From Sinotaia quadrata (Eukaryota > Mollusca > Gastropoda > Architaenioglossa > Viviparidae): 64,000 bases of DNA. Position numbers and translations under genes: made by a program. The notes under the pieces were generated by a model that did no database searches, was not told where the DNA came from, and was given only the letters and a program-made list of their open reading frames with translations. The stretch lies in contig CM054179.1 in NCBI GenBank assembly GCA_028829895.1, positions 67,720,891 through 67,784,890 of the forward strand, written 5' to 3'. Shown here one piece after another: positions 30,583 through 44,600 of the stretch. Position 1 is the first letter of the stretch, and each line of letters starts with the position of its first letter.

Positions 30583-33500
30583 AGAGAGAGAGAGAAAGAG
30601 AGAGACTGACAAAGACGGATGGAATGGAAGACAAATGAATAACAACTAATAACTTAGAGCAGGGAAAGATAACCCTGCAGAAACACAAGGAGTTTGTGTC
30701 AATGTAGAGAGAGAGAGAATCGTCTGTTGTCAAAAGCCGGATGCGAATAATATTTCCCCCAAATTGGTTGTAAAGACATACATTTTGCTTGTATTTGACT
30801 GTCTGGAGCCAATGCATAATTTATTCACACGGTCTTTACATGGAATCCATATGTGTTCGTTCTGCAGAATGTGACGTTACCTCGAATTGTGAGATTTCTT
30901 TCTTATCTCACTTCTATCAGTGAAGAAAGAATGTGACGTTCCTCGAATTGTGAGATTTCTTTCTCATCTCACTTCTATCAGTGAAGAAAGAATGTGACGT
31001 TACCTCGAATTGTGAGATTTCTTTCTTATCTCACTTCTATCAGTGAAGAAAGAAATTGTCTAAGCAATTTTTCTTTCAATTGTATTTTTTTGTGTGCATT
31101 GAGTTAATTAAGAAAAACATTCACGTATTATTGCTGATACTGTGTGTACACTACAAGTCTTATACATTAATTCAGCATCGTATAGATAGATGTGTATGAC
31201 ACGTTCACTTCACAAATAACCTCTTTGTAGATCAAACTGACATTTGAGAATTGAACCATGACATGTCTAACACACTAATTGTAACAATTTTAATTGACAT
31301 TTTACAATTAAATTGTAATGTGTTTAACGCATCAATTATAATGATTTCCTCCACAGTGCATTTAATAAGACTACTTAAAACAGTTATGGAAGATGTATTT
31401 CTGTTTGCAGGTATCAACTTGATGTTAAACCGGTAAACACTCATGACTTAACTTTTAATATCATTTGATTTTCAAATACTCACTTATAAATATTCTTGAC
31501 GTCACTTTTAATTTCATGTGATTTTCAAATACTCGCTTATAAATATCCACGTCAATTTGAAAATAATGTGATGTTTGTGTAACAGCATGAAACTTCTGCC
31601 ATCTTCGGCCCATTAGTGTCATGTCTAGAATGCTTGAAAAAAGGACCAATGAGGACCAAGCTAAGCATGGGTCGAATGTAACCCTCTTGAGGAAGAAAAT
31701 AGAAAAAGAGATTAATTTGAGTCTAAGCGCTGATTCTAAAACAACATGTTATGTTCATTTAAACAACTCTTTTCAAATTTCCAATTTCTTTCATATTTTC
31801 AAATTTCTAAACTTTCACATTTTGCTTTACGAGGCAAGAAGCCAAGGATTATTTTCGAACTTAGTATCGGTATTGTGTGTAGTTCTAGTCTCAACTGAAA
31901 GTACGCTTTTCTAGTGGAAGGCTAGATTGGAATGATGTTTCACAGTTTGTGAAAGAACCCTGAACTAGCCTCTACTTTAGTCTGGGTAGTCCAGGAACTT
32001 ACAGTTGGTGAACATTGTTTTGCGGAAGGGCGCTCCTTTGCTGAACGTAACCCCAAGGATGATGTACTGACAGGCCGAGCTCAGGAAGACCGCAGCATTT
32101 TCGTGACTCGTGTAATCATCGTCAGGATTATCTACGTACGGCACGAACCTGCAAGTGTACGGGTAAATACATTGTCAGCATCACCACTGAAGACGAGGAA
32201 TAAGTAACACTTCTGAACATGATTAAGCAACATCACTGAAGACGAGTAAGCAACATCCCTCCCGAAGACGAGTAAGCAACACCCCGAAGACGAGTAAGCA
32301 ACACCAATGAAGACGAGGAATAAGTAACACTTCTGAACACGAGTAAGCAACACCTCTGAGAACGTGTAAGCAATACTACTGAAGTAAGCAACCCTTAACA
32401 CTTAACATGAATATAGCAACAAGCTAGCATAGATGTATTTTACAACTGCTGGAATTACTGCAAAGTAAGATGAAACTTACCATGGTTGTTGTCACTTTAA
32501 AAAACAAAAGTAAGATGAAACTTACCATGGCTGTTGTCGCACGTACAAAAGGGAAATAACTTGAGGTATTATCATGACGACCATCTGCGTGGTGATGGAC
32601 AGTATGGGGCCCGGGCTGACAAGACTGATGGGTGGGCTTTCCTTGGACAGTTCGTCATACGGCGCTGTTCTGCTGACTGACAAGTTACACGGTCGTTTGG
32701 AAATATGATTGTCATTTATTCAGAGATGTTTGAAAGATTGGAAAGGAATCTGTTTTATGTTATTATTTACTTATTTTATTGCAGACGTAAAGTGGTTCCT
32801 AATTGTAAAGGTCTAGTGGAAATATGAAGAAAACAAAAGCAAAATAGTTGACGGAAGATTAAAAAATAAACTAGTTGACGAAAGATGAAAAAATAAACTA
32901 GTTGACGAAAGATGAAAAAATAAAGTAGTTGACGAAAGATGAAAAAATAAACTAGTTGACGAAAGATTAAAAAATAAACTAGTTGACGAAAGATTAAAAA
33001 ATAAACTAGTTGACGGAAGATTAAAAAATAAACTAGTTGACGAAAGATTAAAAAATAAACTAGTTGACGAAAGATTAAAAAATAAACTAGTTGGCGAAAG
33101 ATTAAAAAATAAACTAGTTGACGGAAGAAGAAAAACAACCTGGAGTATTTTAAAACACGTTCGGAAATAAATATACATAATTAAAATCACAATTCCATTA
33201 TTAACGTGTACATCGTGACACACGCAGAGTGTCGATATACTGAATGATATCTGATAACAATATCATTAAAAGAGGAAAGTTCGGAAACCGCTTTAAGACA
33301 ATCCCATAAAACAAATATATATTTGGCATATGGTGAGAACACCAGCCGAAAGGTTTGGTTCTCAAATATATTTAAGGAAGTTGCACTCTCGGTAAATGCA
33401 AATGACCCAACAGTGTCATTTGCCAATGTAATTGAGCAGACAGGGGTAATTCAATAAACAGAATGAATTATCAGACAGGTTAATTCAGTAAACAGAGTGA

Positions 33501-36500
33501 ATTATTATCAGACAGAGGTAATTCAGTAAAACGAGTGAATGAACAGAGAGTAAATGAGCAGAAAGTGTGATTCAGTAGACGTGTGAGTGATTAGCTAGTG
33601 TGATGGACAGACGTAGTGAATGAGCAGACTAAAAGAACAGACATGGTCAATGAACAGAAAAAGAGCAGAAACTGTGAATGACCTGACAGGTTCATTGCAT
33701 ATGAAAGAGGAGACATGGGCAATGAGCTGTGAATGTACTGACAGTGTGAATGAATGTCAGACAGTCGTCTAGACAGATTTTCTGATTTGTGATAAAATCG
33801 TTTTTACTTGTGCCATTGCAAATGCATCTAAGAACGAAACATCCATGGCTGATGAAACAAATGACTAAATATGTGATGAATGTGTCAATGTGACAAAGAG
33901 AGGAATGTGATGAAACGTGCGGTTTAAATTAAGATGCAAAGTACCGAATGACCAACAGATTAGCATGTACCTATATGTGATCATATATCATAATATGAAA
34001 AGTATCATATTAATAGTCATAGTAACCTATATGTCATTAAAATCACCATGGCAATGGAGAGGCTATTTTATTAGAAAAGTTAAGTGTCTTATAAAGAAAA
34101 TACTTTTATACAAGGTAAACGTGCGGGCGTTTAAGTACGCTAACTTACGTGTGATTAATAATTACATTATAATAAGCACATTGACGCAGATTTTACAAAA
34201 CATAATAACTTGTTATAGACAGTGTCAAGGTAATAAGAAAACCTACGGGATGAAGACTGCAATGGTAATAAACACTCGAACGTAAAAGTGAAAAAAGTGT
34301 TATAGTAATAAGCACACTAAACTAATGAGATGGAAATTGCCATGGTAATAAGCACACTAACGTACATTTAATAGAAAGTGTCATAAAGTAAACACTGTAA
34401 ACTAAAGTGATGGAAAGTGTCCTGGTAATAAGCACAGTAACGTACATTTGATGGAAAGAGTCATAAAAATAAACACACGAACTTACACGTGATGAAAAGC
34501 GTGGTGGTAATGAAGAGATCTTGATACAGAAACTGGGGGTCACTCACATTGGCACCAATCTGTGAACAACACACGGACAATGTTGTAATGATTGCACTGA
34601 AAATATGTCAAACTAAGAACGATAACCAATGAACGCATCAAAATATTCGGTGGTGGTATTCTCTGTGGGATGAGATACTACACCAACTGGCAAATTTTAT
34701 TTCTCATAATGCGAAAATTACAGATATACAATAAATAATTAATTAATGACTGTTTGCCTGGTTGAGGTAGTGAATTTCTATTGCAGATGCAAATTAGAAC
34801 AACCTAAGCGTCAACATATACATTTAATCCGATACGTGCAAACAACATTCACTAATGTTGTACTAACAAACCTCCCACCACCCATAGTAGCAATGTGACT
34901 TTGAACTATTAATATCTAATCCAGACTGACGCACCCGGATTTGGTTGGAAGAAGACACACAAAGCATAAGGAGAGAACACATACCCATTACAGGTAGAGG
35001 TATACACAATACATGAAGAAAACACATACCCATTACAGGTTGAGGTATACACAATACATGAAGAGAACACATACCCATTACAGGTTGAGGTATACACAAT
35101 ACACGAAGAGAACACATACCCATTACAGGTTGAGGTATACACAATACATGAAGAGAACACATACCCATTACAGGTTGAGGTATACACAATACACGAAGAG
35201 AACACATACTCATTACAGGTTGAGGTATACACAATACATGAAGAGAACACATACTCATTACAGGTTGAGGTATACACAATACATGAAGAGAACACTTTTA
35301 TTCAGTACATGGATAGTAACACAAGTCCAGTATAAACTGAAAATAGACCCCCTACACTAGGCCTACAGGATGAGAGCAATACCTCCTACAGGACGAGAGC
35401 AATACCCACTACAGGATGAGGACATACCTACTACGGAACGAAGACACATACTACAGGATGAAGACACATAACAGTACAGGATGAGACACATACCCTCTAC
35501 AGGATGAGGACACATACCCAGTACAGGATGAGGACATGTACCAAGTACAGGATGAGGACACATACCCAGTAAAGGATGAGGACAGATGTGAACTGAGTGA
35601 GACTGTAGCACGCCATGAACTTGAAAATCCCAAAGGCCGTCACCAAAGATCCACGACCTTCCCTGAATAAACAATTGATTTCATTTATTTACAGGTTGAA
35701 TAGCTTAGTCGACTGTCAGTTAGCCTTTCTTTAATTAATTTTATATATTAACGACATAATATATTTAATAAGAGCAGCAAGCTTGTCTTAACGACATAAT
35801 AGATTTAATACAAGCAGCAATCGTGTATTTAATAACGTAATATATTTAATACAACGAGCATTCATGTATCAAATAACATAATAGATTTAATACAAGCAGC
35901 AATCGTGTATTCAACATATATTTATTACTAGCATCAATCGGGTATTTAAGAACATATTTTTTTAAAATACTAGCATCAATCGGGTATTTAAGAACATACT
36001 TTTTTTAATACTAGCAGCAATCGTATATTTAGCTTCAACTTTAATGACAATATATTTAATATTAGCAGCATTCGTGTATTTAATGATGTAATATATTTAC
36101 AAGGGCAATATTTAACGACAAAATAAATTTAATATCAACAGCAATCGTGTATTTAATGACATAATATATTTCACACTGGCAGTAATCGTGTATTTAACGA
36201 CAATATATTTAATACATGCAGCAGTCGTGTATTTAACAACAAAATATAAAACAAACCCCGTAATACCTGCTTGTAATACGTTTTTACTACTGATCTTTAT
36301 TGTAACATCAACACCAAAACGTCATGTAAATGTTCTCTCTTATGTACACACCTCATTACTGCTGGGACACACTCGATGGTCGGAGTTTTGGACGTGAAAG
36401 GGGACGCTACTGAAGCTTCGGCCTCAGACAAAGAAATGCCAGCGTGTGCTGCCTTCAAGGCACCACAATCATTGGCTCCATCCCCACACATCCCTACATA

Positions 36501-39500
36501 GTATCTGTTAAATAACACTTTCCACTATAGCACCAGTTCACAAATAATACCAGTCAAAATATCACACTTTCCAAGATAGTAAATGTCAACAAATATTTTA
36601 GTAAATGTCAACAAATATTCTAGTAAATGTCAACAAATATTCTAGCAAAGTATCTCTCAAGTAACAAACAATACATATCATAGTATCTGTAAACAAATAA
36701 CAAAAAGATGAACTCTCACGCACGGTGTCAAATTGACACACCTCACAGCATCCTCGGGATGTGTATTTATGTGCACTTATTCTTAGTGAATTAAAAAGAT
36801 TATTACGATGTATGTGCTATGAACGCTATGTGAATGAATGCTGTTTAAAATGAATGTTGCATAAAAATTATTCCCGCGGGCACGTTGTTCTGGGTGCAGT
36901 ATTTATGTAGAGGAGATGTGTCATACAGGCAGTTAGCCCCGAGTCTAAAGTTACAAAGTTACAGACAAATGACGTCATTACAGTTTACTACTATGAAATC
37001 ACAAGTACTCAAAGTTTGTACTGCAAGAAAAAGAAATATACGTTTCTCAAGTGTCAGACTGACCCAACTTCCTGAAGTACCTCCACAAGCTGTGCTTTCT
37101 GGTCTGGAGACATGCGTGCAAACACCGTACCGCGAACCGCTAGCTGCAACATCATCATCATCATCATCATCATCATCACCATTCACACCATCATCACCAT
37201 CACCATCCTCAGCCCATCACCATCATTATCTTCGTCGTCGCCTCTACCACCATGCTTATTCTCGTTCACACTATCACTAATATAATCGTAGTTGCTATCG
37301 TTTCAACTTTAATATCGTCATCGTAAAATCGTCATTATCATCACTATCATCACCACTTTCTTGAACGTCAACATCATCATCACTGACGTCATAGAGTAGT
37401 AATAGTAGTATAAGGAATCAGAAGTCATAATCGTCATCACCAGAGAAGTCGTTTGTTATTTATCACTATCATTGTCGATCACCTCGTAAGAAACATTATC
37501 ATCCTCGCGTCACGCTCACCACAATCACTTGATATCACCACCATATTATCTTTTCTTTTCGAGCGATGAGGGGTTGGGCAACTGCTCACTACGTTCATTT
37601 TGCCGTGGTAAAGTCAAAAGACAATCAGCATTGATTATTTTCTCGTGGCAAATCACTAGTAACAGATCTCAAGAAACTCTCAGAGTAATGCGTCACAACT
37701 CTACATGAGAGAATTTTCACATACGGGGTTGGACGGTAGCTGAGTACAGATTTAGAAATAAACCTGTGACACATTTTAGTTTCAAGAATGGAATGCCACA
37801 TTAGTAAAATATATAAATACATTTACTTTGTGGATGCCAAAATCTAGTTTATGACAATACCACTAGTCTTAAAACTTGTGGCAATATGACAACATGGCAT
37901 CAGGACATTAATTATGACATGACATTACAATATAACAACATGCCAAAATGACATGAAAATATGACTCAACAGCACAAGACATTATAACATGAAACATGAC
38001 AACATGAAACCAAAACAGCATAAATGACCATGCAACCTTTCAATATAACAACATGACACAACATGAGAAAAAATACAGCATGACAACATACAACAACACT
38101 AAGGTATAGCAATAATTATGACAATATGTAAATAAGACAGCATGATAATAAGAAGATACCACGACAACACTCATTAGGCTGACCTTGGTAAGGAGATCAG
38201 GATTGTATTGTCGAATGACTGCCCAAGACTTGCCCATGACGGCAAAATGGAATCGATCGCTGTTTTCGTCAATGTCGATCACCTCTGAACCTTTTGTTTT
38301 CTATGACACACACAGATATATATATATATATTCTCACACAGGTACACACATACAAGCACATGCATGCACACGCGAACACAATCATATATATAAATGTGCG
38401 TGCGTGTGTGTGTGTGTTGTGTGCAAATCTGAAATATATACAAAGAAGCGAAATTGTTTGTGACTCTAGTAAATGCTTATTTATTATTTTAATGTTTGCT
38501 GTTCTTTTCAATCAAAAGAAGTTAGTGTCAACATTGTGCACAGTATTTCAAAAGATTACCATTCCGTTGGCTGACACTCATAAACTCGTACAAAACAAAT
38601 TTTGAGGATTTAGCCTACTAACTGTAAAATTCAATCTAGACACCAAAAAATACAAATAGATATATGTCAGATTGCCACAACATTTCTATTACACTCACTC
38701 TGATTTCTTCCACTTTCTTAGTGCGATCGTCAGTGTAATAGAACTCGATTTTTGGTTCTGACCACTCGGACTCCGGGGGGTAGGCTTGAACCAGAATGAT
38801 CTTATCTGCACGGTCCACCATGCCACACTCGCGCGCTACACTCAGGGCTGTCAGCATATTGTCACCTGCAGGAGAGAGAGTTATATTATGAATACTTATT
38901 AAATATTTTAATTTTTAGTGTGTTATGTATTTATACATTTACTAGAATGCTATTTTATACTTGTATTTATGTAGAGATGTACTATGTGAGTTGACTTTCA
39001 TTTCTACAAATGTTTGAACTAAACTGCACACATGTAGTTTGCTAACACTTGACATTGTTTGGTATGATGTATTTATTTTCCATGTGTGTATCAGGCTAAT
39101 AAATACTGTTGCAGGAAATTGTAGGTTGAGAATGGGATGTAAGGTAGAATGGAGTTATATTGTGATAAACGGGAAACTTAGGTTTGCTATTTAATTACAT
39201 TTTGCAGTGAACAAGTAGCCTTTTGACTTGCACTTTCGAGTTTTAACTTTCAAGTTTCCAGTTATCCTCCATGTGTTCACTGGTTAGAAACTTGAACGAC
39301 CTGGAAGGCACAGGAATGTCTATTGTGATGTCTAAGCAAAAGGAGTATGCTATCCACCTCGATGTATATGCTGGACACATCAGGAGAATTCTTGTACATT
39401 GAAGTTGCCAGAATTATTGTAATCATCGTGTTCTGCTTGAAGAAACTGACACAGTGAGGAGAGCACTGAAGCTCAAGAATATAACAGTGTCAGTGTTTCC

Positions 39501-41565
39501 AAGCATGTGGAGGGAGACAGGCGTTGACATGGGCATTGTGATATTTTGCAAAAGCAAGTGAAGGCTGTTGAAGCAATGCTTAATCCAGGTCATGTAAAAA
39601 AAACACTTTAATTACCTACTTCTATTTATTATTCCATTCTATTCTCTGATAGGACTAACCTGCGATTTGTATTGACTCTATTGTTGAATTGTAATTATAT
39701 ATATATATAGAGAGAGGGAGAGAGAGAGACTGGAGACAAAATAAAATTATCTGAACATGAGTTTGTGGAATATTGATGTCAAGTAATCTATTTCATTGTA
39801 ATTTTCATATGTATATTTGATTGTTCATTTAATAAATGTTTTGTTAAATTTACTGACATTCTTACAAATATTGATAACATTATGTTGGAGAAGAAATTGG
39901 GTGGAATGGGAACTCACTAATTATAAATTTAAAGTAGGATTTGTCTTCTCCTTTAGAAAGAAGTTTTCTACATACAGAAATCTTATGTGACTGTATATGT
40001 TGTTTATATTGTGGAAGAGGGAAAACATTTACAGCGCCTTCAGGTACGCCAAGTGATAGGCGATTGGTGTCTGTTTTAGGATCATTAATAAAATAAATTA
40101 AGATTCTCATCACTTGTAATTGGTTATGAAAAATAAAAAAATAAAAAAAATCATTTTCATTAACTAAGTGGCGTGCACGTCACATTTATGTAATAACTCA
40201 AGATGTTAATTTTGTAGTATGATAGTTATTTTATCGATTGATTTTTCTTTAACACCCATTTCCATCGATTTCGTGGACGGTACAGTGTGAATATAATAAC
40301 CCACCCGTGACCATGATGGTCCGGATTCTGGCTTCAAGCAGCTTTCGAATGACGGGCGTGGTCGCCGACTTGAGTCGGTTTTCCATCACCAGCAGACCGA
40401 GAAATGTCAGGTCACACTCTACCTGTTCCCTGCCAGATAACACATTAATAGTTTTTAAAAATAAAAATAAGATATCGCATGGAGAAATATTTTCTGATGC
40501 TGTTAGCAAAATAAAAAGCCAGGTGCAAGCAATAATAATATTTGGATAAACAGATGGTGCTTCAATTTGCTGTGGGAGGTAAAATATGAAAGAAACTGTA
40601 ATGAAATAAGCCGCACTTTCTTTTTTTTTTTTAAATCAATTACCAGTTTATTAATACATTTATTCATTGTGTGAAAGATACATAATTGTTTATATTTAAT
40701 TTTCACGTTGATTAATATATTTATTTATAGAAGTCTTAGTGCTAAAAATTATTTGTTTGCATTAATATTAAAAACAATTCGAGTAATTAAACTTAATTTG
40801 CTAAAACTAACCATGTAAAGAAAATTAAGTAAAAACTATTTCGATTTTTTTGACAGGCGAATAGCTTAAAAGCAGAGAATCGAACAAATGTTTTATTAGC
40901 TCTCTGAATTATCTGTATTAAGGATGAATAAAATTGAATGACTCAGCTTTATTAAAAAAAAAACAACTGCAAAGTGATGGCTTCAATAAATAATAAGAAA
41001 TGTTGCTGAACAGTATATGTAATTCAAAATTAAATACATCCCATAATTTTGTCTACATTAAAAAAAATGTTTCAGGGGCAGGCACTACTGGAGTTATGGG
41101 CACTCGCTAACTATCAATAGTTATGCACCTTTGAAGCCTCTGGATATTTAGGTAGTTTAGTTTAGCCGGAAGTTGTTTCGTGGCCAAAGCGATCACTCGG
41201 TAGCCATGGAGAGTATATCGTGTCAATACCTCTTGGAAATCAAACGGTACTGGAACAAAATATTTTACAAAAAATAAATATGCTAGCAACTGCATCTGAA
41301 CGGAATTGCTTAAAGGCAGTGACTCAGTATTTAAAGGCGTCAAAAATAAAATATCAAGCCCAATGTGAGGCGCAGAACTACATATTTGACCGTGTTGAGA
41401 ACAGGACACTATCGCTGGGCACTAAGGGAATTCCTAACAATCCACCCTATTTAAAATGCAGAAGTATTTCTTGTGCAGAGTTGACCAATCCTTTCCTAGT
41501 ATATAAGCTTACATAAATTCTTTAGATTCTGTGTATACGTGTGGTTGTGTGCGTGCGTGCGTGTA

Positions 41566-41611
<46 letters not shown>

Positions 41612-44600
41612 TGTGTGTGTATTTTGGTAGAACTAAATGTTGAACTATTACTAAAACTTAATATGACAATGATTTAAAAACTTTTAAATTAACAGTTGCA
41701 TTTATATTTGGAAATTTCTTTTTATATATGACCTTGAATTGTAGTGGAAACGTTTTGTATAGTTTATCGATAAAAAAATTACACATATACACAATTTTGA
41801 GTTTAGACAGATATATTGATTTGTTTGAATGTGCTGGAAACAATAATTTCAGAATTAACTGTGTAGACTTCTTTTACTTCTCTCTGGTAATTCCTTTTTC
41901 AAAAAAGCTTGACATTTGAAAATCGAGTCAAAGACAAATGTAACTATTAACGCAAGTGCACGTTTAAAATGAAAATGAGTTGTACAACTGACCCGATTCC
42001 TTTAAGGAGAGACTGGTGATCATCTCGGGTGATCCTTTGACGTACAGGTCAAAGTGTGTTGCCCCTAGCTTCCGGGTGATGACGGACATGCGCTGGAGAC
42101 TGGAGGAGAAAGGAAACTGTCGGACGATTCCTATGTCGTCTCCTTGTAACTGAAAAGTCAGTGATCTCAATTGTTTTAATTAAAGGTGAGTTGGCTCGTC
42201 ATATGTAAAGCTTATTAGATGTATAAATCTACAATGACTTCCGAAAAGTTATACTATTGATTTTTGTAAAGGTAGACTTTTGACTTATGTAAATGTAAAT
42301 TATTGTCTTGTGTAAAGCTAGACTACTGATTTTTGTAACGTTAAGCTATCGACTTTCATAAAGGTAGACTACTGAAATGTGTAAAATTAGACTATTGACT
42401 TGTAGACCATTGATTTGTGTAAAGGCAGACAATTGAATTGTCTCACTGAGGATTATTGACTTATTTAAGATAGACCATTGATTTGTGTAAAGGCAGACAA
42501 TTGAATTGTCTCACTGAGGATTATTGACTTATGTAAGATAGACCATTGATTTGTGTAAAGGCAGACAAATGAATTGTCTCACTGAGGATTATTGACTTAT
42601 GTAAGATAGACCATTGATTTGTGTAAAGGCAGACAAATGAATTGTCTCACTGAGGACTATTGACTTGGATAAGAGCAGACCACTGACTTGTGTAAAGGTA
42701 GATCACTGACTTGTGTAAAGGCAGAACACTGACTTGTGTAAAGGCAGACTATTAATTTGTGTAAAGATAGACCACTGATTTGTTTGTGTAGAGGTCATTA
42801 CCATTTCAGTACTGTCGTGTTGCCGACTGATCTGGTGTCTGGGCCGCACGATGGTCGGCACGATCATGTCAAAGCGGGATTCCTCCTCTCCTGGTTCCTC
42901 CAGTTCCTGAAAAAGTCGTAAATTTTACTGAACAGAATAAACTTGTAGCAGACAAAGTTTTGTACACGTGACCACATACACATATAAAAGTACACCACAG
43001 CACACAGATTGGTACACGGATTTAGACATAAGAAAGGCCGATAACACAGCAAGTAGCTCTCGTACTGATAACTTTGACTAATATTTTCCGAACCAGTGTG
43101 TGATACTTTATTCTTCTTCTTCTTATTATTATTATTTAACCAATGTGTAATACATTATTATTATTACTACTACTCCTTAATCAAGGAATTTAATTATCCC
43201 GACACAATATCTTGGTTTGGTCAAACTAACCTTTCAAGAGTGGTTTTTCACTAAACTATTGATAACATTAAAACCGTCCTACTCTTAGCTCTCTGAGAAA
43301 GGTGAAATGTTTACTAAAATTATATTGTAGTCCCTGGGCGGCTTACTGTATTATGTTTACCTACCCAGTCAGTTGCGTTGAACATTATTAAATCCAAGGG
43401 ATCTCCCATTAGTTCTCCTTCAATGATGGTAAGAGAGTGGCAAGTAGCCATTGCTTCAAGGAGAGGTCCCTTGGTCAGCTGACTCGTGTCTCGAATCTCA
43501 GCTTGAAATCTGTACAGGCATGTTTGACAATTTAATTTTTACATTAATGTAGGGTACATACAAAATTAATGTAGCGTACAGTTTACATATGCTGCACGAC
43601 ACATTTTGTATGCTGCTGTTTACACCTAAGTTAACGATAATTTCTTTAACTAATGCAGGCTACACCTAATGTAGCTATGCTTTAACTTAATGTACGATAC
43701 ATTTGATGTATCTATTCTTTAATTTAATGCAGGCACATATTACAACTATTTCAGCCTGCACTTAATATAGCTGTGCTTTAACTTACTATAGGATATATAT
43801 TACAACTAATTGCAGGCTACAACTTATACAATATATGCTACAGTTTACATCCTATTTAGACTATATACATTTTAAACCTAATAAAGGCTACAATCTATCT
43901 ATCTATCTATCTATCTATATACAGATAACATTTATTTTTACTCTACAACAGAATACAAAACAGATACCTCCAATATAGGAAACAACGTAGTCATAATTAT
44001 ACTTCAATTTATACACAGGGAGCTGCAATTTAAACTTAAATATTGAATGACACTTAATAATAATATAAAATAAGATATAATATTATATAAGATGGGATGG
44101 GATGACAATAATAGCAATTAAAATGTAGCTAAAAGTATAGATAAAATAACAAAAGTAAATAATCCACAAGCAAAACGATAATACAAAACTAAAACGGTAC
44201 GGGGAAGGAGATAACTTTCAACAATTACTTTTTCTTTAAATATAGGGAGCAAAGTTCTGTTAAATTCATCTAGAATAGCTTAAGCCTTTTGACCCCATGT
44301 CACAAGAACGCTATTATCTACCCTGAATACGCAGACTTCGAGCAAAGTGTCGGCATTGTGGCACTTTTGGCCAGTAAAGTTAAAATAAATAGCTGACTGC
44401 ATTTAGTTGACTGACTGAATAATTAGCTGGCCATTTGGATTGGTTCGTGATCAGGCGCTAGCGTGCCAGAAATTGCTAGAATTCTAAGAGATGTTTTCTC
44501 AGCCGACGAATAAAGACTGCCATGAACACTTTCCCAGTTCTAAAACCGGCACAAAGCCTGATGCCGAGAAAGAATCCAAGCACCCTTTTATGCACCACAT

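Noticed and set aside
32776..33223. 120-136 codon minus-strand frames (QLVYFLIFR repeats)
   Set aside because: Produced by a 27-bp minisatellite; no exon signals or homology.
34863..35360. Repeat-coded frames of 115-138 codons
   Set aside because: 45-bp unit is a multiple of three, so all frames without a stop stay open.
40415..40429. Closer acceptor for exon 21 (GGAACAG)
   Set aside because: It breaks phase with exon 20; the upstream TCTGGCAG restores the conserved reading.
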